Origin: a virus
Strand: one strand, 5' to 3'
DNA: 32,154 nucleotides
Virus record (IMG/VR): IMGVR_UViG_3300045972_000131
Span: 1 to 32,154 of that record
How positions within the stretch are numbered: the stretch's first letter is position 1; each line of letters starts with the position of its first letter. Below are positions 1 to 7,349 of the stretch, in pieces. The translations under genes were made by a program, and so were the position numbers. The notes under the pieces are model-generated. The model had not been told where the DNA came from, made no database searches, and saw only the letters and a list, made by a program, of their open reading frames with translations.

Positions 1-71
1 TTGGCAGCAGCAGCTTTGTCAGCAGCTTTCAGTTCGGATTGGGACAAGATTTTCGATGGGGTACGGGCCAT
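1..71 (-). CDS. Partial phage protein, N-terminus only
   Basis: The reading frame starts at an ATG at 71 with a good ribosome site (AAAGGAAA, about 6 bases upstream) and runs off the left edge of the window without a stop. The visible 23 residues begin MARTPSKILSQSELKAADKA and become Ala/Lys rich. It follows the 79-aa gene by about 12 bases and so is probably in the same minus-strand transcript. Nothing in so short a stretch identifies a function. Confidence 0.6.
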   Translation of the reverse strand, partial: MARTPSKILSQSELKAADKAAAA

Positions 72-83
72 GATGTATTTCCT

Positions 84-323
84 TTATTTAACTGTGCGGT
101 TTGCACGGTACTTCAGAGAAAGTTTGCCGGCGTACTGAGTCTCGTTGAGCCGGACGGCCCGCGAGATCAGTCTGTCGACGATTGACTTGCGACGTGCAGA
201 TTGCGATTCGAGATCAAGGCAGGCCAAGATCTCTTCTTCGGTCAATTGGCCAAGCACTTTGTTCAGTTCAACGACTGACTTCAGGGCCTGGCCTACATTC
301 CATTTTCGATTAACCATCTTCAT
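84..323 (-). CDS. Small hypothetical phage protein (79 aa)
   Basis: A short basic, helical-looking protein with no recognised domain. The frame is open further upstream (to 389), but the ATG at 323 (MKMVNRKW) lies just after an AGAGAG purine run. A second in-frame ATG at 317 has better spacing from that run, so the start is uncertain by two residues. The central part (QALKSVVELNKVLGQLTEEE) looks amphipathic and the C-terminus is Lys/Arg rich, which would suit a small nucleic-acid-associated protein, but that is only inference. It is the second-last gene of the minus-strand series, with about 98 bases separating it from the next gene upstream. Confidence 0.6.
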   Translation of the reverse strand: MKMVNRKWNVGQALKSVVELNKVLGQLTEEEILACLDLESQSARRKSIVDRLISRAVRLNETQYAGKLSLKYRANRTVK

Positions 324-421
324 TACTCTCTTATGTCTACTGCAAGTCTTTGCTAGAGGGGCGCTGATTCTACGCTTTCCGCCTAGCAATAGACAGCGGT
401 AAACAACTTACGCGCCGGAAA

Positions 422-1210
422 TTACTTACGACGCGCAGGCGACGCGGCTTTCCGCTGCGGTGGAGCAGCTTCAAACTGCGACACGTCCGGTTCCGTCAAC
501 AGACGGGCCATCGCTTCATCCTTGCGGTTGAAGCAGACTTCCAGGTTCTCGTTTGGCTCCGGGTTGCCGAAGCGCAGCGAGGCGTAGGTCACGCTCTCGT
601 CAAACGAGATTTCGGTCAGCACCGAGACAGGCGGCAGTTGGAACTGACGCACAACCGACGTGATGTAGGCGTCGAACGCTTTGAGGGCGGTCGGGGAGAC
701 CTTCAAAATCCACAGCGGTGTGTCGGCGGTTGCGCCAGGCGGCAGCAGTGCCAGCACGCGACCGTTCTTGCACGCCTTGCCGTTGCCGGCCGAACCAAAC
801 TGATTCATGGCGCAGCCCGAGCAGGTGTCGCTCTGCTTGACCGGGCTGTTGTTGCTTGGAACCAGCTGGGTTGGGTTGGTGCCGATGGCGAAGCACGCCG
901 GTGGCGAGATGTTGTTCGCATCGTAAGCGCCCTCGTAGAACGAGTTTGCCGACACGAAGTCAACGATCACCGCCTGGAATGGGCCAGCCGATTTTGTGCC
1001 GTCCGGGAACTCAAACTTCTTGTCTTGAGTGACACGGATGGCATCGCCGCCAGGAGCACCGACGCGTTCGGCAAGGCTGGCGATTTCAAGCGCCATCTTC
1101 GCGCGCATGGCTTCGAGGCTGACGACCGAGCCGGTCGTTTTCTTGACTGCGACGGCAGTCGTCTTAGCCGCTGGTTTGTCAGCCGGAGCTGCGGGTTTCT
1201 TTGTTGCCAT
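422..1210 (-). CDS. Conserved-looking phage protein with four-Cys cluster (262 aa)
   Basis: The first about 28 residues are a Lys/Ala/Pro/Thr-rich low-complexity tail. A globular part follows with a Cys cluster between residues about 105 and 150: a single Cys (PPACFAIG), then CSGC, then the Cys of GKACKNGR. This spacing suggests a zinc or iron-sulfur site. The C-terminus is again basic and Pro/Ala rich. It lies downstream of the polymerase and just after the 138-aa gene (29-base gap), as replication accessory genes such as ssDNA-binding proteins often do, but no OB-fold can be shown here. I do not recognise a named family. The start ATG is preceded by AACGAGGTATCAAAA, a plausible ribosome site. 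Confidence 0.75.
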   Translation of the reverse strand: MATKKPAAPADKPAAKTTAVAVKKTTGSVVSLEAMRAKMALEIASLAERVGAPGGDAIRVTQDKKFEFPDGTKSAGPFQAVIVDFVSANSFYEGAYDANNISPPACFAIGTNPTQLVPSNNSPVKQSDTCSGCAMNQFGSAGNGKACKNGRVLALLPPGATADTPLWILKVSPTALKAFDAYITSVVRQFQLPPVSVLTEISFDESVTYASLRFGNPEPNENLEVCFNRKDEAMARLLTEPDVSQFEAAPPQRKAASPARRK

Positions 1211-1239
1211 TTTTGATACCTCGTTGGGTGATGGGCGGA

Positions 1240-1656
1240 TTAAGCGGATTTCAGGGTGGACAGATTGATGCGCCGTTTGGTGAACGGCGTAAGACCGGGC
1301 AGTTGTCCCTTCTGCTCGAAAATCTCACGTGCTGCGGTCGCCGAAACACGGCGCTCGAACAGGTGAAAGTATTTGGTCTTGCCGACGTACTTCGAGAAGG
1401 CGTCGAAGTCGGTGATGTTGAAGTTGGTGCTCTCGGAGACACTGACGCTGGCCGACTTGCCTTTGCCGGACGTGGTGTCTTCTGCATCGAGTCTTTCAAA
1501 GAGAATAGACTCGGCGAGCGCAATTTTGGCTTCAATGGCCTTGGTGATGGCCTCGTTGGCGCGCTTCTGTTCGCGCAGTTCCCATAGGGTGTCGATGGCT
1601 TTCCCAAGGGTGACGGGCTTTGCTGGTGCTGATTTGGCGAGTGCTGCAGTTGCCAT
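1240..1656 (-). CDS. Hypothetical phage protein (138 aa)
   Basis: The start at 1656 has an excellent ribosome site (AGGAGATCACGAC before ATG). After an Ala-rich N-terminus there is a helical, charged segment (residues about 20-55, possible coiled coil). The C-terminal half contains KYFHLFERRVSATAAREIFE and a basic end. The family looks typical of phage replication regions, but I cannot name it. It is the first gene after a good sigma70-like promoter overlapped by a perfect inverted repeat (1692-1729), so this gene and the three to its left probably form a separately controlled unit. Confidence 0.7.
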   Translation of the reverse strand: MATAALAKSAPAKPVTLGKAIDTLWELREQKRANEAITKAIEAKIALAESILFERLDAEDTTSGKGKSASVSVSESTNFNITDFDAFSKYVGKTKYFHLFERRVSATAAREIFEQKGQLPGLTPFTKRRINLSTLKSA

Positions 1657-1691
1657 GTCGTGATCTCCTGTGTAATGGATCGTGAGGTAAT

Positions 1692-1710
1692 CTAATACGG
1701 ATCGTATTAG
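1692..1710. promoter_or_regulatory. Perfect inverted repeat over the -10 box (operator candidate)
   Basis: CTAATACG-GAT-CGTATTAG is an 8-bp perfect inverted repeat with a 3-base centre, lying across the -10 element and the start-site side of the promoter at 1701-1729. A dimeric repressor bound here would block the promoter. No repressor gene is visible in the window. Confidence 0.5.
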
Positions 1711-1729
1711 AGAATAGAACGGCGGTCAA
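1701..1729 (-). promoter_or_regulatory. Sigma70-like promoter for the 1656 gene
   Basis: Read on the minus strand, TTGACC (1729-1724) is separated by 17 bases from TACGAT (1706-1701). These match the -35 and -10 consensus in 5/6 and 4/6 positions. The promoter points at the gene starting at 1656. The same TTGACC -35 with 17-base spacing occurs at the primase promoter near 21.87 kb. Confidence 0.6.
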
Positions 1730-1735
1730 GCGGAA

Positions 1736-2050
1736 TCAGGTGTGGACTGACCATCCGTGTTTGCTGGAGTCGATACCGATTCCAACGGTCAGAGCGGGGC
1801 CGGTGCCGTCAAGCGGCTGGCCGGGGCCAGAGTAGATCAGACCACCGTTGAACCAGCGCGTACCGTCCGGCTTCATCATCAGGAACTCGAAGCTGTTCGG
1901 GGCGAAGTCGGGGTGCAGGTAGCACGTGTTTTCGCCTTCGTGGTACTGGGTCAGGTAGGCGAGCCGGTCGATCAGCTTGTCGGCACAGCCGTTGCTGAGG
2001 GCGAACTCCATCACTTTGGCGAAGTGTTCTTCGCCGACGATTTTCAGCAT
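1736..2050 (-). CDS. DUF4120-like phage protein (104 aa)
   Basis: The frame is open to 2107, but the start at 2050 (MLKIVGEEHF) has a GGAG ribosome site 8 bases upstream and matches the family I recall. The hallmarks are the central YLHPDFAPNSFEFLM, then RWFNGGLIYSGPG, and a GWSVHT end. These match my memory of DUF4120 proteins (HPDFAP.SF.F.M...WFNGGLI..G...W.IHT). The function of that family is unknown. The start overlaps the 3' end of the 220-aa gene by 7 bases, suggesting translational coupling. Confidence 0.7.
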   Translation of the reverse strand: MLKIVGEEHFAKVMEFALSNGCADKLIDRLAYLTQYHEGENTCYLHPDFAPNSFEFLMMKPDGTRWFNGGLIYSGPGQPLDGTGPALTVGIGIDSSKHGWSVHT

Positions 2051-2706
2051 GATGCGAACTCCTTGAATTGAATTGTTTTGGTGGCGCCGACCAGTTCCGC
2101 GATCCATATCGGCGTGACATTTCCCAGGCCGAGCTGAGTCGGTGCGGTGCTGTAGTCGACGTGTTCCATCGCGCGGTCGAGGTTGGTCTGCAGAAAACGA
2201 CGGGTGTTCTCATGGCGGGAGCCAACGATCCCCATCTTCTGCCGGAGAGCGACCTGGGCGACCAGTTCTTTGATGCGCTTCTGTGCCGGCCGGATTGCCT
2301 TCGCGTCAGTGATGATCTGGACATTGATCGGCTTGACGGTGGCCGGATCGACTTTTTTGTCTGCGCCGAAATAGACGTATCCGTCGAAACCCTTGAAGAC
2401 GAAGCCGCCGACTGCATGGTGTGACAGAGTGTCGGACAACCGGCCGTTGAATGCCGGCAGTCTTTGCTTGCCTACCCACTTGCCCGCGTACTGGCGGATT
2501 CGCTTAAGTGTGGTTGTAGTGGTCCATCCAGTACAGATCGCCATCCGCCCGTCAGGGTAGAACCGGATGATGTCGGTGCTGTAGTGCTGGATCGCCAGAT
2601 GGTCAGCACGAGCGAACACGCGGGTGCTGCTTGCGATCGGTTTGCCGGCGTCGCGGCAACGAGCGGTCGCCAGGGCCGCTTCACAGTCGGCGTAGGTCCA
2701 TGCCAT
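2044..2706 (-). CDS. Hypothetical phage protein (220 aa)
   Basis: The start at 2706 has a strong AGGAGAAGTT site. Residues about 25-75 contain STRVFARADHLAIQHYSTD followed by a short Thr-rich run and RIRQYAG. This pattern (ordinary sequence reading 'H.TDii.f.pdG......GW.T.TT..RI') recurs in many phage proteins of unknown function. The C-terminal half is basic and helical with no motif I can assign. It sits between the free-standing HNH gene and the DUF4120-like gene. Confidence 0.7.
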   Translation of the reverse strand: MAWTYADCEAALATARCRDAGKPIASSTRVFARADHLAIQHYSTDIIRFYPDGRMAICTGWTTTTTLKRIRQYAGKWVGKQRLPAFNGRLSDTLSHHAVGGFVFKGFDGYVYFGADKKVDPATVKPINVQIITDAKAIRPAQKRIKELVAQVALRQKMGIVGSRHENTRRFLQTNLDRAMEHVDYSTAPTQLGLGNVTPIWIAELVGATKTIQFKEFASC

Positions 2707-2735
2707 AACTTCTCCTATTTAGGTTGAACTAATTG

Positions 2736-3257
2736 CTAAAGTTTGACTTGGCGCTTGCGAGCCCCGCCTCTTCCGTGGTTTTTACCGAACGAGGTCTGCT
2801 TCCCGCGAGAATCCCCGGTCGCTCGCAAAGCAACAGAAACTGTCGACTGCGAGACGCCCATGCACTCGGCGATGTCTGCTTGCGAGAGCGCCCCGCTTAA
2901 TGCAGTGAGCACCGCCCTATCCAGAACTGTTTTTTCGCGGCCCCGATGTCGACCCTTAGCGACCATGTCTCGCATGTTGTCGGTGGTCGTACCCAAAAAC
3001 AGGTGCTCCGGTCGATGACATCGCGGGTTGTCGCATTTATGAAGAACAAGCAGCCCCGCTGGGATTGGTCCGACGTAGGCTTCGTAAGCGACGCGATGTA
3101 CCATAAGTTTTACGCCGCCGACTTTCATCTGGGGGTATTTATGGTTGGGGTCGAGCAGTGTTTCCCAGCACTCGCCGTGGAGTGTTCGGTATCGCTCAAG
3201 TCTTTCGGCGTTTAAGAGCCCGACTTTACGGACGGGTTTACTTGGAGTATCGGACAT
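2736..3257 (-). CDS. Free-standing HNH homing endonuclease with C-terminal HTH (173 aa)
   Basis: The frame is open to 3380, but the ATG at 3257 (MSDTPSKPVRK) has GGAGG six bases upstream. That ribosome site is encoded inside the last codons of the polymerase gene, and the two genes overlap by 20 bases. Residues about 50-105 form an HNH_3-type nuclease: LMVHRVAYEAYVGPIP, then LHKCDNPRCHRPEHLFLGT and a DNMRDMVAKGR tail, a common phage HNH signature. Residues about 110-140 (LSQADIAECMGVSQSTVSVA) are a helix-turn-helix for site recognition. The C-terminus is very basic. It is an expected mobile gene beside a polymerase that already carries two inteins. Confidence 0.88.
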   Translation of the reverse strand: MSDTPSKPVRKVGLLNAERLERYRTLHGECWETLLDPNHKYPQMKVGGVKLMVHRVAYEAYVGPIPAGLLVLHKCDNPRCHRPEHLFLGTTTDNMRDMVAKGRHRGREKTVLDRAVLTALSGALSQADIAECMGVSQSTVSVALRATGDSRGKQTSFGKNHGRGGARKRQVKL

Positions 3258-6200
3258 CGAAACCTCCCTCGGAATTGAGTGGCAGGTCCATACACCAAGG
3301 CAGCGGTGTGCGCATGGCTTTCGTGAGTTCGCGGAACGCTGCTTCAGCAGACCGCTTCGGCGCGCACAGTACGCCTTCATCGTGGGTAATCATCACCACA
3401 CGACGTTTCGGCTGCACCATCAGCAGCTGTTCGGCGACGATGATCCTGGCGAGTGCCTGGACGATGTTTTCGCACAGCAGACCGCCGTAGATTTTCTTGC
3501 GCATGTCCTTCGACTGGTAGGACCACTCGTCCCAGCCCTTGTCGCCTTTGCTCATGCGCAGGTCGGGATACTTCAGGCACATGCCGTTCGGGAGCCAGAC
3601 ACGCTCCTTCTCCCAGCTGAGTGCTCCATAGGCGCCAGTGCGGCCAGCAGCCATGTCTTCGATGATTCCTTTACAGATCTCCCAACCGGCCTGGATACGG
3701 TGGTTTTTGCGACGGTACGTGTTGATGATTCGCTTGCACTCGTCCAGGCTGAAGAACACCGGTGGGCCGCCGAGAGCACCCTTAGCCAGCGTGATCTGCA
3801 GTTTGGCGGCTCCCATCTGGAAGCCAAGGCCCAGCACGCAGTTATGGACGATGACGGGGCCGTCATCGGTCTGTACAGTGAACCGTTGGTTAGGTCCTGC
3901 GTTTGCGAGATCGTAAGTTCGCGTTGTCTGCTTCGAGGTTGCGAATTCGCTGTTCGAGGTCGGCGATATGCCGCTTGTTTTTAAGATTGTCCGACTTTGA
4001 AGCGAACCGGATGTTGCCTGGCTCATAGTTGAGGTCAGTGTTGATCCTGTCCATCTCCAAGGCAGGGACATCCCATCCAGGCAACGTTTGTACAAACCGG
4101 AGAAAAGATGCTCGATCTTCGCGCCACTCGACAAACACCGAAATCCCGCGTTGACCATAATGGACAAACGATGCGTTATTTTCGTTGCCGCATCTCGATA
4201 TAGCCGCAGACAAACGGTTGAGAAGGCGGGTACGGTGTTCGTCGTCTGCCATAGCGTGCTTGTAGAGCCAGTACCGTTTAGTGCTAGACGCAATTTTTGC
4301 GCAGGTGTTGCACCGAGTTGTACGTCCGCTTTTGAGGCTGCTTGTATAGACCATTGTCTCGGCTCCGCATGAACATCGGCATACTGGGCGGTACCCCCAA
4401 GGTTTGCCTTCGGGGGTAGAGTAGTGCTCCCACCTGACGATGGCGAGGTCGCCAAAGATAGTGCCGACTGGAAAAGCGAACGGTCGGTAAGGACCGCGGA
4501 CCACTCCAGCCACCCATGTCCCGTCAGGATTTCGTGGTCCGGCGTAGCGCACAGTCCCCGGTGTGTCAGCGTTTCCTTGACTCCCTGATCCAGAAGTCCG
4601 TCGTGTTTTACCCATGAGTTCCCATCCCATAACAAATCCGTTGATCTAACATCTATAATAGACCTAAGACCGTGGTTTGTATATACGCGTGTATCGGGTC
4701 CAAGGCAGACCTTGCCGACGAAGCGCTCCATCTTGTCGGCCTTGGTGATCTCGCGGCCGTAGATCGCTGCAGCGAAGTTGCAGTAGGCATCGAGCCCTGT
4801 GCCAGCGTCGGAATCTCTGAAGGCGTCCATGAGGTCGTGCTGACCCCATAGCCACCCGTTGACTCGGGCCTCAATTTGGCCCGAGTCGCCTACGACCAAG
4901 ACATAGCCTTTCGGCGCAAGAATCGACAGGCGTAACTCACCGCCTCGGGTCAGGTTCTGCATGTTCATCTTGTTGTTGCCACCCCAGCGGCCAGTGTTCC
5001 CGGTCACTACGATTTTTCCGTTCTGGCGCATCAGAAAATATCCTGTCTGCGTCGTCGGGCAATACACTTTTCCTGCATGGTGCTGGGTCATGTAATGCTT
5101 TGGCTCCGACCGAGTCGTTCTGTCCTCGCGGATGTAGACGCGGTACGAATCTGACCAAGCCCCTCGTGTGCGCTCCGAGATATACGCTGACATTCCCGCC
5201 AAATGGGCGACGGTCTGAACTGTTTCCGCATTCGTTTGGTTTGTCGTGGAGTACGTGAAGCCTTTGCCGTGAGGCTCGACATCGCCATCCCAGTAGCTCA
5301 GTTCAGCGATGAATGCAGTCTTTGCTTGTGCTGGGGCGGCGTAGACCGCAGGCAAAAACTGCTTGGTTTCTTCGTCAATCAGCGTCAGCAATAAGTGCAT
5401 CTTTGCCGCTCCGACCGTAATTCTGGTGGAGCCTTCAGAGTCGACGTATTCGGTGAATGGTATATTTGCTTCGCCAAGGAGCTGGCGGCACCGCGCTATT
5501 TTTCGCTCCTTACGGAAACCGAAACGTATGCAGCGGCCCTGGCTCACATCAATGCGGATGCTACCGTCCGCTTGGGTCATGGCAGCGAGTCGCATGTCGA
5601 GACTACTGACCTTGGATTCGCCGTCGAGCACCCCCGAAAGGGGGAGTTCAAATCGACTAGCGGCCACAACACCAGCTTGCCGAGGCTTAAATTTGCCGTG
5701 GCTCGTGAACCCCGGAACGTTATGGCCTCGCGTGTAGCTTGCCGAGTGGTACCGCGAATCGGCGACAACAATCTGTTCGTCGACCACAAACTCATTTGCT
5801 GTGGCCGCAGCAAACTCCATACTGAAGTTGGGCGACCACTGCGCGATGTCGCCCCCTTGCCATACGTCGAGCCGCTGCCACCCATTGCGTGTCAGAACTT
5901 CGGCGTCGCCGAGAAGGCAATGTGCACGGTAATACGCATAGCCGACTGGGAGAGACATACCGTTAGCGCCAGCAGTGAGGAACCGCTGCGCTCGCGTTAT
6001 GTTGGTGGTGGACTTCACAGCCAGCCGGCAGTCGACAAGCGCACGCATGCGGTCTTGTCGTGCGGCCAGCTTGGCGATGTCCGTTTTTTTGTTGAGGTTC
6101 AGGCCGGTGCTGAGGCCGTCGATCCGGTCGGGCAGCTCAATGAAGTCGGCGTCATCCTTGGCGAATGCATACGTCCACTTGTCTTCATCCTTGCGCTCGC

Positions 6201-7107
6201 TGACCGGCTTCTTGATCCAGGCTGGACTGATCTTGGTCGGTGGCTCAACGCCCTCGGCACGCAGCAGATTGGCGAAGCGGTCGTTACTGCCGATGATTCG
6301 CTTGACCATTAGCATGTGCCGCTCTTTACCGACCAGCTCGCGTTCGACCTTGGTCTTGAGCAGTTCCTTCTCTTCGTACTGGGTGACATCGACGATCGAC
6401 ATCATCAGGTCTTCGCGGTACTTGACCTCGCGGGCCAGCTCGATCTCCACGCGCGGCAGGTCGACTTTCAGCACCGGGTCGCAGAACATCGACACGGTCA
6501 TGTGGATGAGTTTCAGCTCGTTGGCCGGGTAGGCGTCGAGCATCTTCTCGAAGATCAGCAGGCACAGCTCTACATCCATCGCGCAGTAATCTGCGGTCGC
6601 GGTGTAGAGTGGTTTTGGGAGAGTGACGACGCCTTTGGACAGCTCAAGGACGTTGGGGATTTTGTTTCCGACTCCATAGTAGACAGCAACTTCATCGAGA
6701 GAAGCCCCAATATCATTGCTATGAAGACCGCGCGCCATACTGAGCGTGTCAAAATAAAATCGAGGCACACAGCCGAAGTGATGAGACAAGATAAACCCAT
6801 CAAAAGCAGTGTTATGGCAAAGAAGGTCATGGGTTTTCCAGTTGATTAGTTTGAGCATCCCGGCGATCTTCGTCGTCGGGACCACTTTCGTTTTGCCCCT
6901 GCCGATCTTGATGCCGACCATGTGCGCCTTGAAGCGCGGGTCCCGGATGTACTCGCTGGTGGACATCTTGCGCAGCGTGTAATCAACGTCCCAGTAAGTC
7001 TCAAAGTCGAGCGTGACGAGATGCGTCCAGTCGACCTTCGGCTTCAGGAACGAAGGGCGAGTGAAAACCTGTTCGACGGCCTTCTTAACGGCGTTGGACC
7101 AGCTCAT
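3238..7107 (-). CDS. Family A DNA polymerase interrupted by two inteins (1289 aa precursor)
   Basis: Replicative phage DNA polymerase. The 3'-5' exonuclease motifs are DFET (D34, E36), N99...D103 and Y174..D178. The polymerase motifs are TGRWGGN...NMQNL (705-719), motif A (VGDSGQIEAR, D741/E746), motif B (R795...K799...then GLGFQMG) and motif C (H1242-D-E). Residues 397-704 and 801-1089 are inteins; removing them leaves about 692 residues, close to the T7 polymerase length. Intein 1 enters right before the Thr of TGR and intein 2 inside motif B after KV, so the enzyme should be inactive until spliced. The start overlaps the upstream gene by ATGA, and the HNH gene overlaps its 3' end. Confidence 0.95.
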   Translation of the reverse strand: MSWSNAVKKAVEQVFTRPSFLKPKVDWTHLVTLDFETYWDVDYTLRKMSTSEYIRDPRFKAHMVGIKIGRGKTKVVPTTKIAGMLKLINWKTHDLLCHNTAFDGFILSHHFGCVPRFYFDTLSMARGLHSNDIGASLDEVAVYYGVGNKIPNVLELSKGVVTLPKPLYTATADYCAMDVELCLLIFEKMLDAYPANELKLIHMTVSMFCDPVLKVDLPRVEIELAREVKYREDLMMSIVDVTQYEEKELLKTKVERELVGKERHMLMVKRIIGSNDRFANLLRAEGVEPPTKISPAWIKKPVSERKDEDKWTYAFAKDDADFIELPDRIDGLSTGLNLNKKTDIAKLAARQDRMRALVDCRLAVKSTTNITRAQRFLTAGANGMSLPVGYAYYRAHCLLGDAEVLTRNGWQRLDVWQGGDIAQWSPNFSMEFAAATANEFVVDEQIVVADSRYHSASYTRGHNVPGFTSHGKFKPRQAGVVAASRFELPLSGVLDGESKVSSLDMRLAAMTQADGSIRIDVSQGRCIRFGFRKERKIARCRQLLGEANIPFTEYVDSEGSTRITVGAAKMHLLLTLIDEETKQFLPAVYAAPAQAKTAFIAELSYWDGDVEPHGKGFTYSTTNQTNAETVQTVAHLAGMSAYISERTRGAWSDSYRVYIREDRTTRSEPKHYMTQHHAGKVYCPTTQTGYFLMRQNGKIVVTGNTGRWGGNNKMNMQNLTRGGELRLSILAPKGYVLVVGDSGQIEARVNGWLWGQHDLMDAFRDSDAGTGLDAYCNFAAAIYGREITKADKMERFVGKVCLGPDTRVYTNHGLRSIIDVRSTDLLWDGNSWVKHDGLLDQGVKETLTHRGLCATPDHEILTGHGWLEWSAVLTDRSLFQSALSLATSPSSGGSTTLPPKANLGGTAQYADVHAEPRQWSIQAASKADVQLGATPAQKLRLALNGTGSTSTLWQTTNTVPAFSTVCLRLYRDAATKITHRLSIMVNAGFRCLSSGAKIEHLFSGLYKRCLDGMSLPWRWTGSTLTSTMSQATSGSLQSRTILKTSGISPTSNSEFATSKQTTRTYDLANAGPNQRFTVQTDDGPVIVHNCVLGLGFQMGAAKLQITLAKGALGGPPVFFSLDECKRIINTYRRKNHRIQAGWEICKGIIEDMAAGRTGAYGALSWEKERVWLPNGMCLKYPDLRMSKGDKGWDEWSYQSKDMRKKIYGGLLCENIVQALARIIVAEQLLMVQPKRRVVMITHDEGVLCAPKRSAEAAFRELTKAMRTPLPWCMDLPLNSEGGFDVRYSK
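3841..4707 (-). mobile_element. Polymerase intein 2 with out-of-frame nested HNH gene
   Basis: This is a 289-residue intein (polymerase residues 801-1089). Splicing block A starts with Cys1 (CLGPDTRVYTNHG). Block B has the TPDH motif (CATPDHEIL). Blocks F and G read TYDLANAGPNQRFTV...GPVIVHN, with Cys as the +1 extein residue, so all the usual catalytic residues for self-splicing are present. Between blocks B and F the intein frame gives a Ser/Thr/Leu-rich sequence with no endonuclease motif. In the +2 frame of the same strand there is a full HNH endonuclease (3890-4615). The insertion point is polymerase motif B. Confidence 0.92.
3890..4615 (-). CDS. HNH-type homing endonuclease nested out of frame inside intein 2
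   Basis: This frame overlaps the polymerase precursor entirely and is read in a different frame of the same strand. In order it has an N-terminal zinc-ribbon module (GTIFGDLAIV at about 51-60, Cys79/81/83-Gly, LKSGRTTRC, Cys102/105), then NRLSAAISRCGNE, HYGQRGISVFVEWRED (152-167) and EMDRINTDLNYEPGNIRFAS (187-206). This is the classic layout of phage HNH/AP2-type homing endonucleases (GR.I.V...W....F, then DRID..GNYEP.N.RW). The C-terminus is a short coiled coil (DLEQRIRNLEADNANLRS). The start could also be the ATG at 4630; 4615 was chosen for its GGGA upstream, though the spacing is short. The coherent domain shows the frame is real, not a shadow. Confidence 0.85.
   Translation of the reverse strand: MGKTRRTSGSGSQGNADTPGTVRYAGPRNPDGTWVAGVVRGPYRPFAFPVGTIFGDLAIVRWEHYSTPEGKPWGYRPVCRCSCGAETMVYTSSLKSGRTTRCNTCAKIASSTKRYWLYKHAMADDEHRTRLLNRLSAAISRCGNENNASFVHYGQRGISVFVEWREDRASFLRFVQTLPGWDVPALEMDRINTDLNYEPGNIRFASKSDNLKNKRHIADLEQRIRNLEADNANLRSRKRRT
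4996..5919 (-). mobile_element. Polymerase intein 1 with in-frame LAGLIDADG endonuclease
   Basis: This is a 308-residue intein (polymerase residues 397-704). Block A starts with Cys1 (CLLGDAEVLTRNGWQ) and block B has TRGH. The two LAGLIDADG-type helices are DMRLAAMTQADGSI and FIAELSYWDGD, both retaining the acidic residue, so the endonuclease could be active. The C-terminal block ends VVTGN, followed by Thr as the +1 residue. The usual penultimate His is a Gly here, a variation seen in some inteins. It is inserted immediately before the TGR motif of the polymerase. This is the conventional fused design, in contrast to the other two inteins in the window. Confidence 0.92.
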
Positions 7108-7349
7108 TGAATCTCGCTGAGTTTGATGACCTCGGCCAGATGGTCGGCGGTGATAAACCCCGTTCTATCGTCGTCGAGTCCCGCAGCCATGATGCTGATG
7201 AATTCTTCGATTTCCTGGTGGTCGCCTGGATATTCATTGCCTTCGCCGCAGAGCGCTTTTTCGAGCAGCAGCGAGGCGTCCCAATACTGCACTTTTGCCT
7301 TGATGACGTTGCGCAGCAGCTCCAGATTTTCGGGTGTGTTCAGGCTCAT
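7104..7349 (-). CDS. Small acidic hypothetical protein (81 aa)
   Basis: The start at 7349 (MSLNTPENLELLRNVIKAKV) has GGAG five bases upstream and overlaps the stop of the zinc-ribbon gene as ATGA. Its own stop overlaps the polymerase start as ATGA, so it is translationally coupled on both sides. It looks all-helical and acidic in the C-terminal half (HQEIEEFISIMAAGLDDD). I do not recognise the family. Its fixed place directly upstream of the polymerase suggests a replication accessory role, which is inference only. The longer open frame upstream is Arg/Pro rich and is a shadow. Confidence 0.75.
   Translation of the reverse strand: MSLNTPENLELLRNVIKAKVQYWDASLLLEKALCGEGNEYPGDHQEIEEFISIMAAGLDDDRTGFITADHLAEVIKLSEIQ

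Noticed and set aside
1692-1710. T7-type promoter (TAATACG... on both strands)
   Set aside because: Only the first seven bases match; the CACTATAGGG part is missing, no single-subunit RNA polymerase is seen, and a sigma70 layout explains the site better.
3145-3984. Long plus-strand frame opposite the polymerase
   Set aside because: It is antisense to polymerase motifs and the intein, has no ribosome site and no recognisable domain.
5395-6312. 305-residue plus-strand frame
   Set aside because: It is the antisense of intein 1 and the polymerase region, where clear motifs are on the minus strand.
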